Shown piece by piece: positions 16,747-25,090 of a stretch of DNA of 64,000 nt. The DNA is from Kutzneria viridogrisea (lineage in GTDB: Bacteria; Actinomycetota; Actinomycetes; Mycobacteriales; Pseudonocardiaceae). The stretch is from contig JACJID010000002.1 in assembly GCA_014138725.1 (NCBI GenBank), forward strand, positions 1,440,001 to 1,504,000, written 5' to 3'. The position numbers and the translations under genes were made by a program. Position 1 is the first letter of the stretch. Every line of letters begins with the position of its first letter. The notes beneath the pieces are model-generated. The model did not search any database. It had not been told where the DNA came from and saw nothing but the letters and a program-made list of their open reading frames with translations.

Positions 16747-16752
16747 TAACCT
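16747..16752 (+). promoter_or_regulatory. Candidate -10 element for a leaderless DegV transcript
   Basis: TAACCT fits the actinobacterial TANNNT -10 consensus and ends 8 bp before the ATG at 16761. That spacing would put the transcript start at or next to the start codon, consistent with the lack of a ribosome binding site there. No convincing -35 is seen at normal spacing. Confidence 0.4.
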
Positions 16753-16760
16753 GGGCTGCC

Positions 16761-17603
<843 letters not shown>

Positions 17604-17608
17604 GTGGT

Positions 17609-17644
17609 GCGGTGGACCGGGCCGCAGGCCGCCCGGTCCACCGC
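17609..17644. terminator. Bidirectional terminator between degV-like and CDPS genes
   Basis: GCGGTGGACCGGGC (17609-17622) and GCCCGGTCCACCGC (17631-17644) form a perfect 14-bp stem with an 8-nt loop, placed between two convergent genes. Confidence 0.85.
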
Positions 17645-17655
17645 GCCGGCACTGG

Positions 17656-18348
17656 TCAGCGCACGGCCAGCGATTCGGCCTCCTCGGCCTCCTCGACCAC
17701 CAGGAAGCCCTGGCCCGGTTCCGGGCGCATGGTCAGTTCACCGCGGTAGAAGCGCTCCAGGAACCACACCCGCTGGTGGTAGACGAACGCGGAGCTGGGC
17801 CGGTCCACGATCAGCGTGGTGCCCGCGAACAGCGGCAACTCGGCGAGGAAGTACCGGACCGCGCACAACAGCTGATCGGGAGTCGGCCTTGCCCCGTCGG
17901 GCAGCTTGCGGTCGAGCACCCAGTTCGTGGCCTCCAGGCAGGCCGCGCGGAACTGGTCGTCATCGTGGAACAGGAACTCGGCGGTGCCGTGCAGGGACTG
18001 GTAAGCCTCGTTGCCGCGCAGCGCCTCGGAATCCAGCACGCGGGAGAGCGGATCGTCCACGCCCGCGTCGGACAATGCGCGGCAGATCTTGTTGCGCATG
18101 TAGTTGGCCTGGCGCCGGGCCTTGTGGCGGGCGCGTTCGATCGGGTAGCCCAACGCTTCCAGGGTGTGCGCGGCGGGCTCGTCGGGCAGGAACACGTGGA
18201 ACTCGCGGAAACATCGGTTCGCCCAGGTGACGAGCTCGAGCAGTCGTTCCGCGGTGAAGTAGCTGTTGAAGGGACTGACGCCGAGGCACACGTGGTCTAC
18301 GGCTGTCGGCAGGGGGCAACTGGGTACCAATGGGCTCGTGGTCAACAC
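17656..18348 (-). CDS. tRNA-dependent cyclodipeptide synthase (CDPS, NYH subfamily)
   Basis: Predicted enzyme that takes two aminoacyl-tRNAs and makes a cyclic dipeptide, by ping-pong transfer through a serine. Against AlbC as I remember it: GVSPFNSYF supplies the acyl-accepting Ser25 (AlbC S37) and Asn28 (N40); YFLAELPLF supplies Tyr166 and Glu170 (Y178, E182); SSAFVYHQ supplies Tyr190-His191 (Y202-H203), so it is of the NYH subfamily. Basic residues HKARRQ with R/K around 75-90 would hold tRNA. Length is 230 aa from GTG 18348, near the usual 220-245; TTG 18363 is an alternative start adding five residues. No cyclodipeptide oxidase, P450 or methyltransferase adjoins it. The divergent neighbours are an NCS1 permease and a rhodanese. 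The product is not predictable by eye. Confidence 0.85.
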   Translation of the reverse strand: MLTTSPLVPSCPLPTAVDHVCLGVSPFNSYFTAERLLELVTWANRCFREFHVFLPDEPAAHTLEALGYPIERARHKARRQANYMRNKICRALSDAGVDDPLSRVLDSEALRGNEAYQSLHGTAEFLFHDDDQFRAACLEATNWVLDRKLPDGARPTPDQLLCAVRYFLAELPLFAGTTLIVDRPSSAFVYHQRVWFLERFYRGELTMRPEPGQGFLVVEEAEEAESLAVR

Positions 18349-18402
18349 GCCCCACGGAACCAAGAACGGCCTTTGGCTCGGGACGGTCGTGGGTACTATT
18401 GG

Positions 18403-18428
18403 TTTTCAGTGGGTAGCTCACTTGAAAA
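18403..18428. promoter_or_regulatory. Operator-like inverted repeat between CDPS and permease genes
   Basis: TTTTCAGTG (18403-18411) and CACTTGAAAA (18419-18428) form an inverted repeat around GGTAGCT, interrupted by one unpaired A. It sits in the ~135-bp AT-richer gap between the divergent CDPS and NCS1 permease genes, where a single regulator could control both. No regulator gene is adjacent. Confidence 0.45.
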
Positions 18429-18483
18429 CTGTTGATACCTAAGGGTGGGGTCCGCGCGGCGACCCGCACCTACCGTCTGCGCA

Positions 18484-19758
18484 ATGGCTGAGCTCGACGA
18501 CTACGCTTTGACGCCGGTACCCACGTCCGCGCGAAGAACCTGGTTCTCCGTTGCCCTGCAACGCTTCGGTCAGGTCTCCTCCTTCCACCAGTTCCTGCTG
18601 GGCTCCGCGCTCGGCTTCTCGATGACCTTCACCGACGCGCTGATCGCCATCACGATCGGCTCGGTGATCCTGGAGGTCGTCACCATCCTGCTCGGCGTGA
18701 TCGGGGTGCGCGAGGGCCTGTCGGTGTCCAGGGTGGCCGCCCGCTGCGGGTTCGGCAGACGCGGCTCGGCACTGGTCGGCCTGCTGATCACGATCAGCCT
18801 GGTCGGCTGGTTCGGGGTGCAGAACGGCGCCTTCGCCGAGGGCCTGCACAACCTGCTCGGCGGGCCGCCGCTGTGGGTGTGGTCCCTGGTCGGCGGCGCG
18901 GTCGTCACCGCCGTGGTGGTCTACGGGTTCCGCGCCATGGCGTGGATCGCCTACGTGATGGTGCCCGCCTTCATGGTGCTGGCCGCGATCAGCATCGCCG
19001 GCGGGCTGTCCACGCACAGCTGGTCGGAACTGCTGTTCGCGCAGCCAGCCGGACCGCACATGTCCCTGGTGGAGGGCACGACCCTGGTCGCGGGCGCGTT
19101 CTTCGTCGGTGCGGTGATGACCCCCGACATGACCCGGTTCAACCGCTCGCCCGCCGACGTGGTGAAGCAGACCGTGCTCGCGGTGACGCTCGGCGAGTAC
19201 GGCATCGGGCTGGTCGGCGTGCTCATGGCGCACGCTGCGGGGACCGCCGACGTGGTCAGCATGATCAGCTCCTCCAGCGGGTTCCTGGGCACGCTGGTGC
19301 TGGTCAGCGCGATCGTCAAGATCAACGACTGGAACCTGTACTCCTCCTCGCTCGGCCTGGTGAACACCATCGACGTGCTGTTCTCGCGGCGGGTCAGCCG
19401 GGCGTGGATCACCGTTCCGCTGGGCGTGCTCGGTTCGGTGCTGTCCGCGGTGGGCATCCTGGACAAGTTCACCTCCTTCCTCACCGCGATGGCGGTACTC
19501 ACCCCGCCGGTGGCCGGGATCATGATCGCCGAGTACTTCCTGGTGCGCCCCAGGCGTTCCGCCGAGCAGTCCGAACCCGAGTGGGTGCCCGCCGCGCTGG
19601 TCTGCTGGGCGCTGGGCTCGGCGGCCGGGTGGCTGCTGCCCTTCGGCATCCCGCCGCTGAACTCCCTGCTCGTGTCCTTCCTCGGCTACCTGGCACTGAC
19701 CGCAGTCCGCACGCAGAAACTGGAGGAACCCCGTGTTGCCACTGATCTCCCGGAGTGA
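18484..19758 (+). CDS. NCS1-family nucleobase/purine-cytosine permease
   Basis: Membrane transporter of 424 aa with about twelve hydrophobic segments, of the cytosine-permease type. Family-like features are the N-terminal QRFGQVSSFHQFLLGSALGF segment, GWFGVQNGAFAEGL in helix 3, the substrate-site loop GAVMTPDMTRFNRSPAD and helix WNLYSSSLGLVNTI. It likely takes up a nucleobase or related heterocycle by cation symport. The ATG at 18484 has no ribosome site; a GTG at 18445 is possible. It is divergent from the CDPS gene and overlaps the rhodanese gene by 26 bp, so it forms an operon with it. Confidence 0.85.
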   Translation: MAELDDYALTPVPTSARRTWFSVALQRFGQVSSFHQFLLGSALGFSMTFTDALIAITIGSVILEVVTILLGVIGVREGLSVSRVAARCGFGRRGSALVGLLITISLVGWFGVQNGAFAEGLHNLLGGPPLWVWSLVGGAVVTAVVVYGFRAMAWIAYVMVPAFMVLAAISIAGGLSTHSWSELLFAQPAGPHMSLVEGTTLVAGAFFVGAVMTPDMTRFNRSPADVVKQTVLAVTLGEYGIGLVGVLMAHAAGTADVVSMISSSSGFLGTLVLVSAIVKINDWNLYSSSLGLVNTIDVLFSRRVSRAWITVPLGVLGSVLSAVGILDKFTSFLTAMAVLTPPVAGIMIAEYFLVRPRRSAEQSEPEWVPAALVCWALGSAAGWLLPFGIPPLNSLLVSFLGYLALTAVRTQKLEEPRVATDLPE

Positions 19759-20080
19759 GCTGGAAGCCGGTGTCGCCGACGGCTCGCTGACCGTCGTGGA
19801 CACCATGCCCGTGTCCTACTACGAGAAGGAGCACCTGCCCGGCGCGCTGAACATCCCCGGCTTCCCGTACGAGCAGGCCGCCGAGTTCACCGACGAGCAC
19901 GCGCCGACCGTGGTGCCCGACAAGTCCGCCGCGATCGTCGTGTACTGCACCAACGTGCCGTGCCGCAACAGCGAGTTCGTCGGCAACCGGCTGATCGAGC
20001 TCGGCTACACCAACGTGCGCAAGTACCGCGAGGGCCTCGAGGACTGGGTCGCCGCGGGCCTGCCCACCGACCGCGCCTGA
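19733..20080 (+). CDS. Single-domain rhodanese
   Basis: A 115-aa rhodanese-like protein, candidate sulfurtransferase. The GTG start overlaps the permease 3' end and has a strong GGAGGA upstream. The fold is recognisable from VVDTMPVSYYEKEHLPGALN (the DVR-type region with H-x-GA) and the active loop VVYCTNVPCRNSE, where the first cysteine of the loop is the expected nucleophile; then ANRLIELGYTNVR-type and YREGLEDWVAAGLP-type ends (here starting GNRLIEL). It is co-expressed with the NCS1 permease, so sulfur chemistry on the imported compound is an idea, not evidence. Confidence 0.88.
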   Translation: MLPLISRSELEAGVADGSLTVVDTMPVSYYEKEHLPGALNIPGFPYEQAAEFTDEHAPTVVPDKSAAIVVYCTNVPCRNSEFVGNRLIELGYTNVRKYREGLEDWVAAGLPTDRA

Positions 20081-20090
20081 CCCCGCACAG

Positions 20091-20139
20091 CGTGAAGGTG
20101 GCTTTCACCGCGTCCAGCGCGGTGAAAGCCACCTTCACG
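20091..20139. terminator. Bidirectional terminator, repeat family A
   Basis: A perfect 22-bp inverted repeat (20091-20112 and 20118-20139, loop TCCAG) beginning CGTGAAGGTGGC. It separates the convergent rhodanese and subtilase genes. Confidence 0.85.
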
Positions 20140-20144
20140 GCGTT

Positions 20145-21311
20145 CTAGCCCACGTACAACAGCTTGTTCGGGCTGTCGGTGCCGGGGTCGCCGACCAGGT
20201 CGGGGGTTGCCGCGTCGGACAACGCCTTCTCCACGTCGAAGGCCGTGGCCTGCGGGTGGGCCGACAGGTACAGGGCGGCGGCGCCAGCGGCCTCGGCGGC
20301 GGCGATGGAGGTGCCGCTGACCGTGGTCCTGCCGTAGTCGCACCCGGCGGAGGCGGTGACGATGTCCTTGCCGGGCGCGAACAGGTGCACGCAGCTGCCC
20401 ACGTTGGACGAGGCGAGGCGCTTGTCCGCCTTGTCGGTGGCGCCCACGGTGACGGCGTGGGTCTGCCTACCGGGGCTGACATCGCAGGCGTCCTGGGCGG
20501 CACCGGTGTCGTCGCCGTTGCCCGCGGCGGCGCTGTAGCCGATGCCCATCTCGTTCAGGTTGTACAGCTGCAGGTCCATGATGGACTGCGAGGCGCCGGA
20601 GAAGCTGAGGTTGGCGAAGGCGGGCTTCTTGGCGTTGCGCGCCAACCAGTCCACGGCGGTCATGACGTTCTCGGCGCTGCCGGTGCCGTCGCAGCCGAGC
20701 ACGCGCACGGACTCCAGCTGCACGCCCTTGGCCACGCCGACCCCGCTGCCGCCGATGGCCCCGGCGACCTCGGTGCCGTGCCCGTTGCAGTCGGTGCCGC
20801 TGTGGTCGGTCGCGTCCACGGCGTCGAACGCGGCGTGCGCCCGGCCACCGAACTCGCTGTGCGAGGTGCGGATGCCGGTGTCGAACACGTACACGTGCAC
20901 GTTCTCGGCCTTGTTCGGGTACGTGTAGCTGTGGTCCAGCGGCTGCGCGTGCTGGTCGATGCGGTCCAGGCCCCACGAGGGTGGGTTGCGCTGCGTGCCG
21001 GCGGCCTTGAACGTCCGGTTGAGCGCTATCGAGGAGATGCCCGGGTCACGCAGCACGGCGGACTTCTGCGCGGGGGTGAGCGAGACGGAGAAGCCCTGGA
21101 TCGCCGAGTAGTACAGCTTGCGCAGGGTGCCGCCGTACTTGTCGACCAGCGCCTTCGCGGCCGTGCTGACGGCCTGCTCGGTGGCGGTGTGGTCCCTGAG
21201 CCGGACCAGGTACACGTCGGTGTCCTCGGCGGTGGTGGCCTGCGCCGAGGGCGCCAGCAGGGCCACCGCGAGCGCGCCGCACACCGCGGCGAGGAGTTTT
21301 CTGCTTGTCAT
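20145..21311 (-). CDS. Secreted subtilisin-like serine protease (S8) with I9 propeptide
   Basis: A 388-aa secreted protease. The signal peptide covers residues 1-25, an inhibitor-I9-type propeptide ~30-105 (DVYLVRLRDHTATEQAV..., FSVSLTPAQKSAVLRDPGI), and the catalytic domain the rest. The triad is Asp144 (VFDTGIR), His178 (NGHGTEVAG) and Ser335 (SGTSIAAAEAAG), with oxyanion Asn265 (AAAGN). It resembles aqualysin/proteinase-K types with paired cysteines (C175, C207, C276, C307, C324). Two signature blocks deviate: GTEVAG replaces the usual GTHVAG, and the serine block lacks the proline of GTSMAxPH. Start ATG 21311. The gene is downstream of the thioredoxin-like gene, separated by a hairpin. 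Confidence 0.9.
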   Translation of the reverse strand: MTSRKLLAAVCGALAVALLAPSAQATTAEDTDVYLVRLRDHTATEQAVSTAAKALVDKYGGTLRKLYYSAIQGFSVSLTPAQKSAVLRDPGISSIALNRTFKAAGTQRNPPSWGLDRIDQHAQPLDHSYTYPNKAENVHVYVFDTGIRTSHSEFGGRAHAAFDAVDATDHSGTDCNGHGTEVAGAIGGSGVGVAKGVQLESVRVLGCDGTGSAENVMTAVDWLARNAKKPAFANLSFSGASQSIMDLQLYNLNEMGIGYSAAAGNGDDTGAAQDACDVSPGRQTHAVTVGATDKADKRLASSNVGSCVHLFAPGKDIVTASAGCDYGRTTVSGTSIAAAEAAGAAALYLSAHPQATAFDVEKALSDAATPDLVGDPGTDSPNKLLYVG

Positions 21312-21340
21312 GGTGGGAACGACTTTCTGGGCGGAGGGGC

Positions 21341-21370
21341 GGGGTGCGGTCCCGTGCGGGACCGCACCCC
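21341..21370. terminator. Terminator between thioredoxin-like and subtilase genes
   Basis: GGGGTGCGGTCCC and GGGACCGCACCCC form a perfect 13-bp stem around GTGC, directly after the thioredoxin-like gene and just before the subtilase start. Confidence 0.8.
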
Positions 21371-21385
21371 GGTTCGACGTGTGGA

Positions 21386-21817
21386 CTACAGGCCGTTGAG
21401 CCAGTCGCGGAGGTTGTCCGCCTGGTCCTTGTCGAAGCCCTGGAACCGGCTGCCGACCTCCTGGCCGCCCTTGAGCTCGATCAGGTCCGGGATGCCGTCC
21501 ACGTTGTACTTGTTGGACAGCTCCTTGTTCTGGTCCACATCGACCTTGGCCCAGACCCACTTGCCCTTGTCGGCGTCGTGGAACTTCTGCAGGTAGGGCT
21601 TCTCCACCTGGCACCAGTGGCACCAGGAGGCGGTGAAGTCCAGCACCACCGGCTTGGACTTGGACAGCTCGACGATCTGCTGGTAGTTCGCGCTGGTGAC
21701 GTCCACGATGGTGTCGTCGGCAGGCGCCGCGGCCGCGGTGCCCACCGAGCCACCGAGCAGGGCTGCGGCAGCGGCGCCGGTGACAACCAGTGCGGCGAAC
21801 TTGCGTCGACCGAACAT
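21386..21817 (-). CDS. Secreted thioredoxin-like protein
   Basis: A 143-aa exported thiol-disulfide protein. AGGAGA lies upstream of the ATG at 21817. The signal peptide spans residues 1-32 (MFGRRKFAALVVTGAAAAAL), and the thioredoxin fold follows with the strand VVLDFTASWCHWCQVEKPYL, whose WCHWC is the redox CxxC, then KVDVDQNKELSNKYNVDGIPDLI containing the cis-proline region (GIPD). It should act outside the membrane on cysteines of secreted proteins; the cysteine-bearing subtilase next door is a possible client. Divergent from the XRE-ATPase gene. Confidence 0.9.
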   Translation of the reverse strand: MFGRRKFAALVVTGAAAAALLGGSVGTAAAAPADDTIVDVTSANYQQIVELSKSKPVVLDFTASWCHWCQVEKPYLQKFHDADKGKWVWAKVDVDQNKELSNKYNVDGIPDLIELKGGQEVGSRFQGFDKDQADNLRDWLNGL

Positions 21818-21996
21818 GAGGTCTCCTCTCGCAGGGAACGTGCAAAGGAGTCCACAGGTTTTCAACACTGTTTTCCAGGCACGATCGCTGGAAAAACGAC
21901 CGGAAGTGAACTTAACTCTGAAAAAGACCCCTACTATCGTAGCTTGACGTATCAGCAATTAGACAGGAACGGGGACTTCACTAAACAATAGCCCCT

Positions 21997-23340
21997 GTGG
22001 GACGAGTCGGGAACAGCGACGATCAGGACTTCGGGTCGGTGCTGGCGCGGTTGCGCGCGGCAGCCGGGCTGACCCAGGAGGAACTCGCCGAGCGCAGCGG
22101 CCTGAGTGCGCGGGGCATCGGCAACCTAGAACGGGGCACCGGTCGCCCGAGAATGCTCACCATGGAGCGGCTCGCCGCCGGGCTGGTGCTCAACGCCGCC
22201 GGTTACGAGGAGCTGTCGGCGGCGGCGCGGCGGTCCTGCCGCACCGGCCCCGGTGAGGGCCCGACCACCGCCGTGGCCCGCCGCGACCTGCTCGTCGGCC
22301 GCGAGGAGGAAGTGGCCCTGCTGCGCAGGCACGTGCTCGGCGCGGAGTCAGCGGGGCTGGCACTGGTCGGCGAGGTGGGGCTGGGCAAGTCCCGGCTGCT
22401 GGCCGAGGCCGCGGCGATCGCCGCCGAGGAGGAGGTCGTGGTGCTCGCGGGCGGCTGCCAGAAGTTCGGCGGCGACCCGTACGCGCCACTGGTCGGCGCG
22501 CTGGCCGACTACGTCCGGCGCACGCCGGCCCAGGTGCTGCGGGGCCAGCTCAACGGCTGCGAGCGGCTGGACCAACTGCTGCCGGAGATCGTCGGGCTGG
22601 CGCCCGCGGGCTGGGGCGAGGTGGGTGAGCAGCGCAGGCGGCTGATGTTCGCCGCGACCCGCCGGTTCCTGCTCAACATCTCCGGGCCGCGCGGGGTGGT
22701 GCTGCTGCTGGACGACCTCCAGTGGGCCGGGGCCGACGGGGTGGTGCTGATCGACTCCGTGCTGCGCGACCTGGCGCCGGGGCACGTGCGCGTGGTGCTG
22801 GCCTACCGGGACACCGAGGCGCCCGACGGCGCTGCGCTGGCGGCGACCGTGGCCGAGCTGCACCGGGCGGGGCTGCTCGCGCGCAGGCAGCTCCGGCCGC
22901 TCGCCGAGCACGAGGCCGAGCAGTTGCTGGAGCAGTGCCAGCCGTTCGCGCGCGAGCGGGCGCTGGCCATGGCCGGTGGTGTGCCGCTGCACCTGGTGCA
23001 GCTCGGCGCCGCGGGCGGTGAGCTGCCGTGGGGCCTGAGCGCGGTCGTGCGCCAGCAGTTGGCCGAGCTGCCCAAGCGGACGATCAGCCTGCTGGAGCTG
23101 CTGGCGCTGGCCGACCGGCCGATGGCCCTGGAACCGCTCAGCGCGGTCAGCGGGCTGCGGGACGAGACGGTCGTGCGACTGCTGACCCCCGCGCTGGCCG
23201 CCCGGGTCGCGCGCGAGACGGCGGCCGGGGTGGAGCTGGCCACCGGGCTGCTGCGCGAGGTGCTGGTGCAGGGGCTGAGCGGGGCGCAGCGCGAGGTGCT
23301 GGGCCGCCGGGTGTTCGAGCAGCTGACCGCCACCTGGTGA
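21997..23340 (+). CDS. XRE-type HTH regulator fused to a STAND-like ATPase
   Basis: A 447-aa regulator beginning at GTG 21997 without a clear ribosome site. Residues ~12-68 are a Cro/C1 helix-turn-helix (VLARLRAAAGLTQEELAERS, GLSARGIGNLERG). From ~98 an AAA/STAND ATPase module follows: VGREEEVALLRRH, Walker A GEVGLGKS (~124-131), Walker B VVLLLDDLQWA. The remainder is helical. It is shorter than full LuxR-type LAL regulators and has no C-terminal second HTH. The divergent 179-bp gap to the thioredoxin gene is AT-rich and carries CTACTATCGTAG at 21931-21942, a candidate site. Target genes unknown. Confidence 0.82.
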   Translation: MGRVGNSDDQDFGSVLARLRAAAGLTQEELAERSGLSARGIGNLERGTGRPRMLTMERLAAGLVLNAAGYEELSAAARRSCRTGPGEGPTTAVARRDLLVGREEEVALLRRHVLGAESAGLALVGEVGLGKSRLLAEAAAIAAEEEVVVLAGGCQKFGGDPYAPLVGALADYVRRTPAQVLRGQLNGCERLDQLLPEIVGLAPAGWGEVGEQRRRLMFAATRRFLLNISGPRGVVLLLDDLQWAGADGVVLIDSVLRDLAPGHVRVVLAYRDTEAPDGAALAATVAELHRAGLLARRQLRPLAEHEAEQLLEQCQPFARERALAMAGGVPLHLVQLGAAGGELPWGLSAVVRQQLAELPKRTISLLELLALADRPMALEPLSAVSGLRDETVVRLLTPALAARVARETAAGVELATGLLREVLVQGLSGAQREVLGRRVFEQLTATW

Positions 23341-23345
23341 GCGGC

Positions 23346-24299
23346 TCAGCCCACCTCCCAGCGGATGCCGTAGCCGCCGGGGGCCAGGTCGAAGTCGATG
23401 AAGTGGGCGATGCCCGAGGCCCGGTCCACCGGCAGGTCGGTGACGTCCACCGGGGAGCCGCCGGGGGCGGACAGCCAGGTCCTGCGCACCACCGCGGGCG
23501 GGGTCTCACCGGTGAACCGCACGGACAGGCAGTACTCGCGGCAGTGCGCCCGCAGCGAGATGCCCCAGCTCGGCTCGGTCGGACCGGTGCTGTCGAAGCC
23601 GACCTCGTAGTCGACCATGCAGGTCTGGCCCCGGCTCAGCGGCCGGTCCAGCAGCAGTTCCACGGCCAGCGCACCGGTCGCGTCGTCGCGCAGCACCCGG
23701 CCGATCCGCTGGGTCGGGCTCGACCAGCGCACCGCGCGCAGCCCGTCGCCCCGCGCCAGCACCACGGCCGTGCGGTCCACCCCGGCCTGCTGTGCCTGGC
23801 ACACCGTGGTCGAGGTCACCGAGCGCACCACACCCGAGGCGTCCACGGTGCACCGCTGGCGCACGCTGATCGGCTGCAACTGGCCCTCCAGCGGGCCGAT
23901 CAGCCGCCGTGCGGCGCGGTCACCGGCCCCGGCCAGCGCGCTCACCTGCTGTGCGGGCGCCGCACCGCTGCGCAGCAGCCCGATCAGCGCGTTCGGCTCC
24001 AGGTCGAGCACCCGTTCCAGGGCCTGCACGGCGCGCATGGACACCCAGCGCTGCGGCCTGCTCAGCCCGCGCCGCCAGTAGCTCAGCGTGGCGATGCTGA
24101 CCGCGACGCCCTGGTCGGAGAGCTTGGCGTGCAGCCGCTCCAGGGTCAGTCCGGAGGCGCGCACGGACAGGTCCAGTGCGCGGTGGAACGGCCCGTAGGC
24201 CAGTGCGACCGCGAGCTCCTCCCGCTCGGCGAGCCGCTGGTCCAGGAAGACCCTGTCGCGGTCGCTGACCGGTAGCGACAGCACAAAGGCGGAGCTCAT
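23346..24299 (-). CDS. HTH protein with C-terminal beta domain (paralog 1)
   Basis: A 317-aa protein of unrecognised family. The N-terminal ~100 residues look like a DNA-binding domain: ALDLSVRASGLTLERLHAKL, then VSIATLSYWRRGLSRPQRW. The central and C-terminal ~200 residues are strand-rich (VVRSVTSTTVCQAQQAGVDR, CMVDYEVGF, EYCLSVRFTG) and end in DFDLAPGGYGIRWEV. It is paralogous to the gene at 25091, which shares the LTLxRL and ATLSYWxRGxSRP signatures and the GYGIRWE/VFRIHWE ending. GGGGGCG precedes ATG 24299. Two such genes flank a PASTA lipoprotein, which suggests a shared signalling role. Function unknown. Confidence 0.75.
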   Translation of the reverse strand: MSSAFVLSLPVSDRDRVFLDQRLAEREELAVALAYGPFHRALDLSVRASGLTLERLHAKLSDQGVAVSIATLSYWRRGLSRPQRWVSMRAVQALERVLDLEPNALIGLLRSGAAPAQQVSALAGAGDRAARRLIGPLEGQLQPISVRQRCTVDASGVVRSVTSTTVCQAQQAGVDRTAVVLARGDGLRAVRWSSPTQRIGRVLRDDATGALAVELLLDRPLSRGQTCMVDYEVGFDSTGPTEPSWGISLRAHCREYCLSVRFTGETPPAVVRRTWLSAPGGSPVDVTDLPVDRASGIAHFIDFDLAPGGYGIRWEVG

Positions 24300-24389
24300 C
24301 GCGCCCCCATTCGGCGATGGTGCGACCCTCGGCGGAGGTTCGCTGTGGGCGACTCTGCGGTGACCGGGAGTACTAAACAATCCGGGTAT

Positions 24390-24401
24390 CACTAGGTAGT
24401 G
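24390..24401. promoter_or_regulatory. Palindrome in the divergent HTH/PASTA intergenic region
   Basis: CACTAGGTAGTG is a CACTA/TAGTG inverted repeat in the 150-bp gap between the divergent HTH gene and the PASTA lipoprotein gene. It is a candidate autoregulatory operator for the HTH protein; no experimental support. Confidence 0.35.
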
Positions 24402-24449
24402 CCCCGCAATTCCTACCCCGTAGCGTGATGAAGCTGTCACACTGGGTTT

Positions 24450-25046
24450 ATGAGCCGCAGCCGATTCATCGCCGCAGCCCTGGTCATCGCACTTCCGCTG
24501 GCCCTGGGGGCGGCCTGCAAGCCACTGGACACGCAGCAGCCCGGGGGGCAGCCCGGAGGCACATCGGCACAACCGGCCGCGAAGGTCGCGGTGCCGGACG
24601 TCAAGGGCAAGAACGCCGACATCGCCCAGACCACCCTGCGCAACCTCGGGCTGAAGAACGTCAAGCTGGAGTCGGTGGACCCCAACGCCAAGGTCGTGAT
24701 CGCCCCGGTCAACTGGACCGTGGCCGGGGTGGAGCCCGCGGTGGGCAGCTCCATCTCGACGGAGGACGCCGTGGTGCTGAAGGTGACCAAGAGCGGGGCC
24801 GTGACCACCCCCGGGCAGGCACCGGCCAAGGTGACGCTGCCGGATGTGAACCGGCAGAACGCCGAGGTCAGCATGGACAAGCTGCACAAGCTCGGGCTGA
24901 AGAACGTGAGCTTCGGGTCGGTGGACCCCAGCGCCAAGGTGGTGCTGGCCCCGGCGAACTGGACCGTGGTGGGCATGGAACCGGCCGCGGGCAGCTCGGT
25001 CGCGGTGAACGACGCGGTGGTGCTGAAGGTCACCAAGCACCCGTGA
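24450..25046 (+). CDS. Lipoprotein with two PASTA-like domains
   Basis: A 198-aa membrane-anchored lipoprotein. Signal peptide residues 1-22 end in the lipobox LGAAC with Cys23, followed by a Gly/Pro/Gln linker. Two PASTA-like repeats follow (about 45-112 and 124-195), each with VPDVKG/LPDVNR, a helix (NADIAQTTLRNLGL or NAEVSMDKLHKLGL), and a closing VVLKVTK strand. PASTA domains bind peptidoglycan fragments or beta-lactams on Ser/Thr kinases and PBPs; here no kinase or catalytic domain is fused. The protein sits between two paralogous HTH genes, so a cell-wall sensing link is possible. Confidence 0.85.
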   Translation: MSRSRFIAAALVIALPLALGAACKPLDTQQPGGQPGGTSAQPAAKVAVPDVKGKNADIAQTTLRNLGLKNVKLESVDPNAKVVIAPVNWTVAGVEPAVGSSISTEDAVVLKVTKSGAVTTPGQAPAKVTLPDVNRQNAEVSMDKLHKLGLKNVSFGSVDPSAKVVLAPANWTVVGMEPAAGSSVAVNDAVVLKVTKHP

Positions 25047-25090
25047 CGCGGAGCAGCGCGGCGGCGCCGTTCGGGCGATAATCCCGGCTG

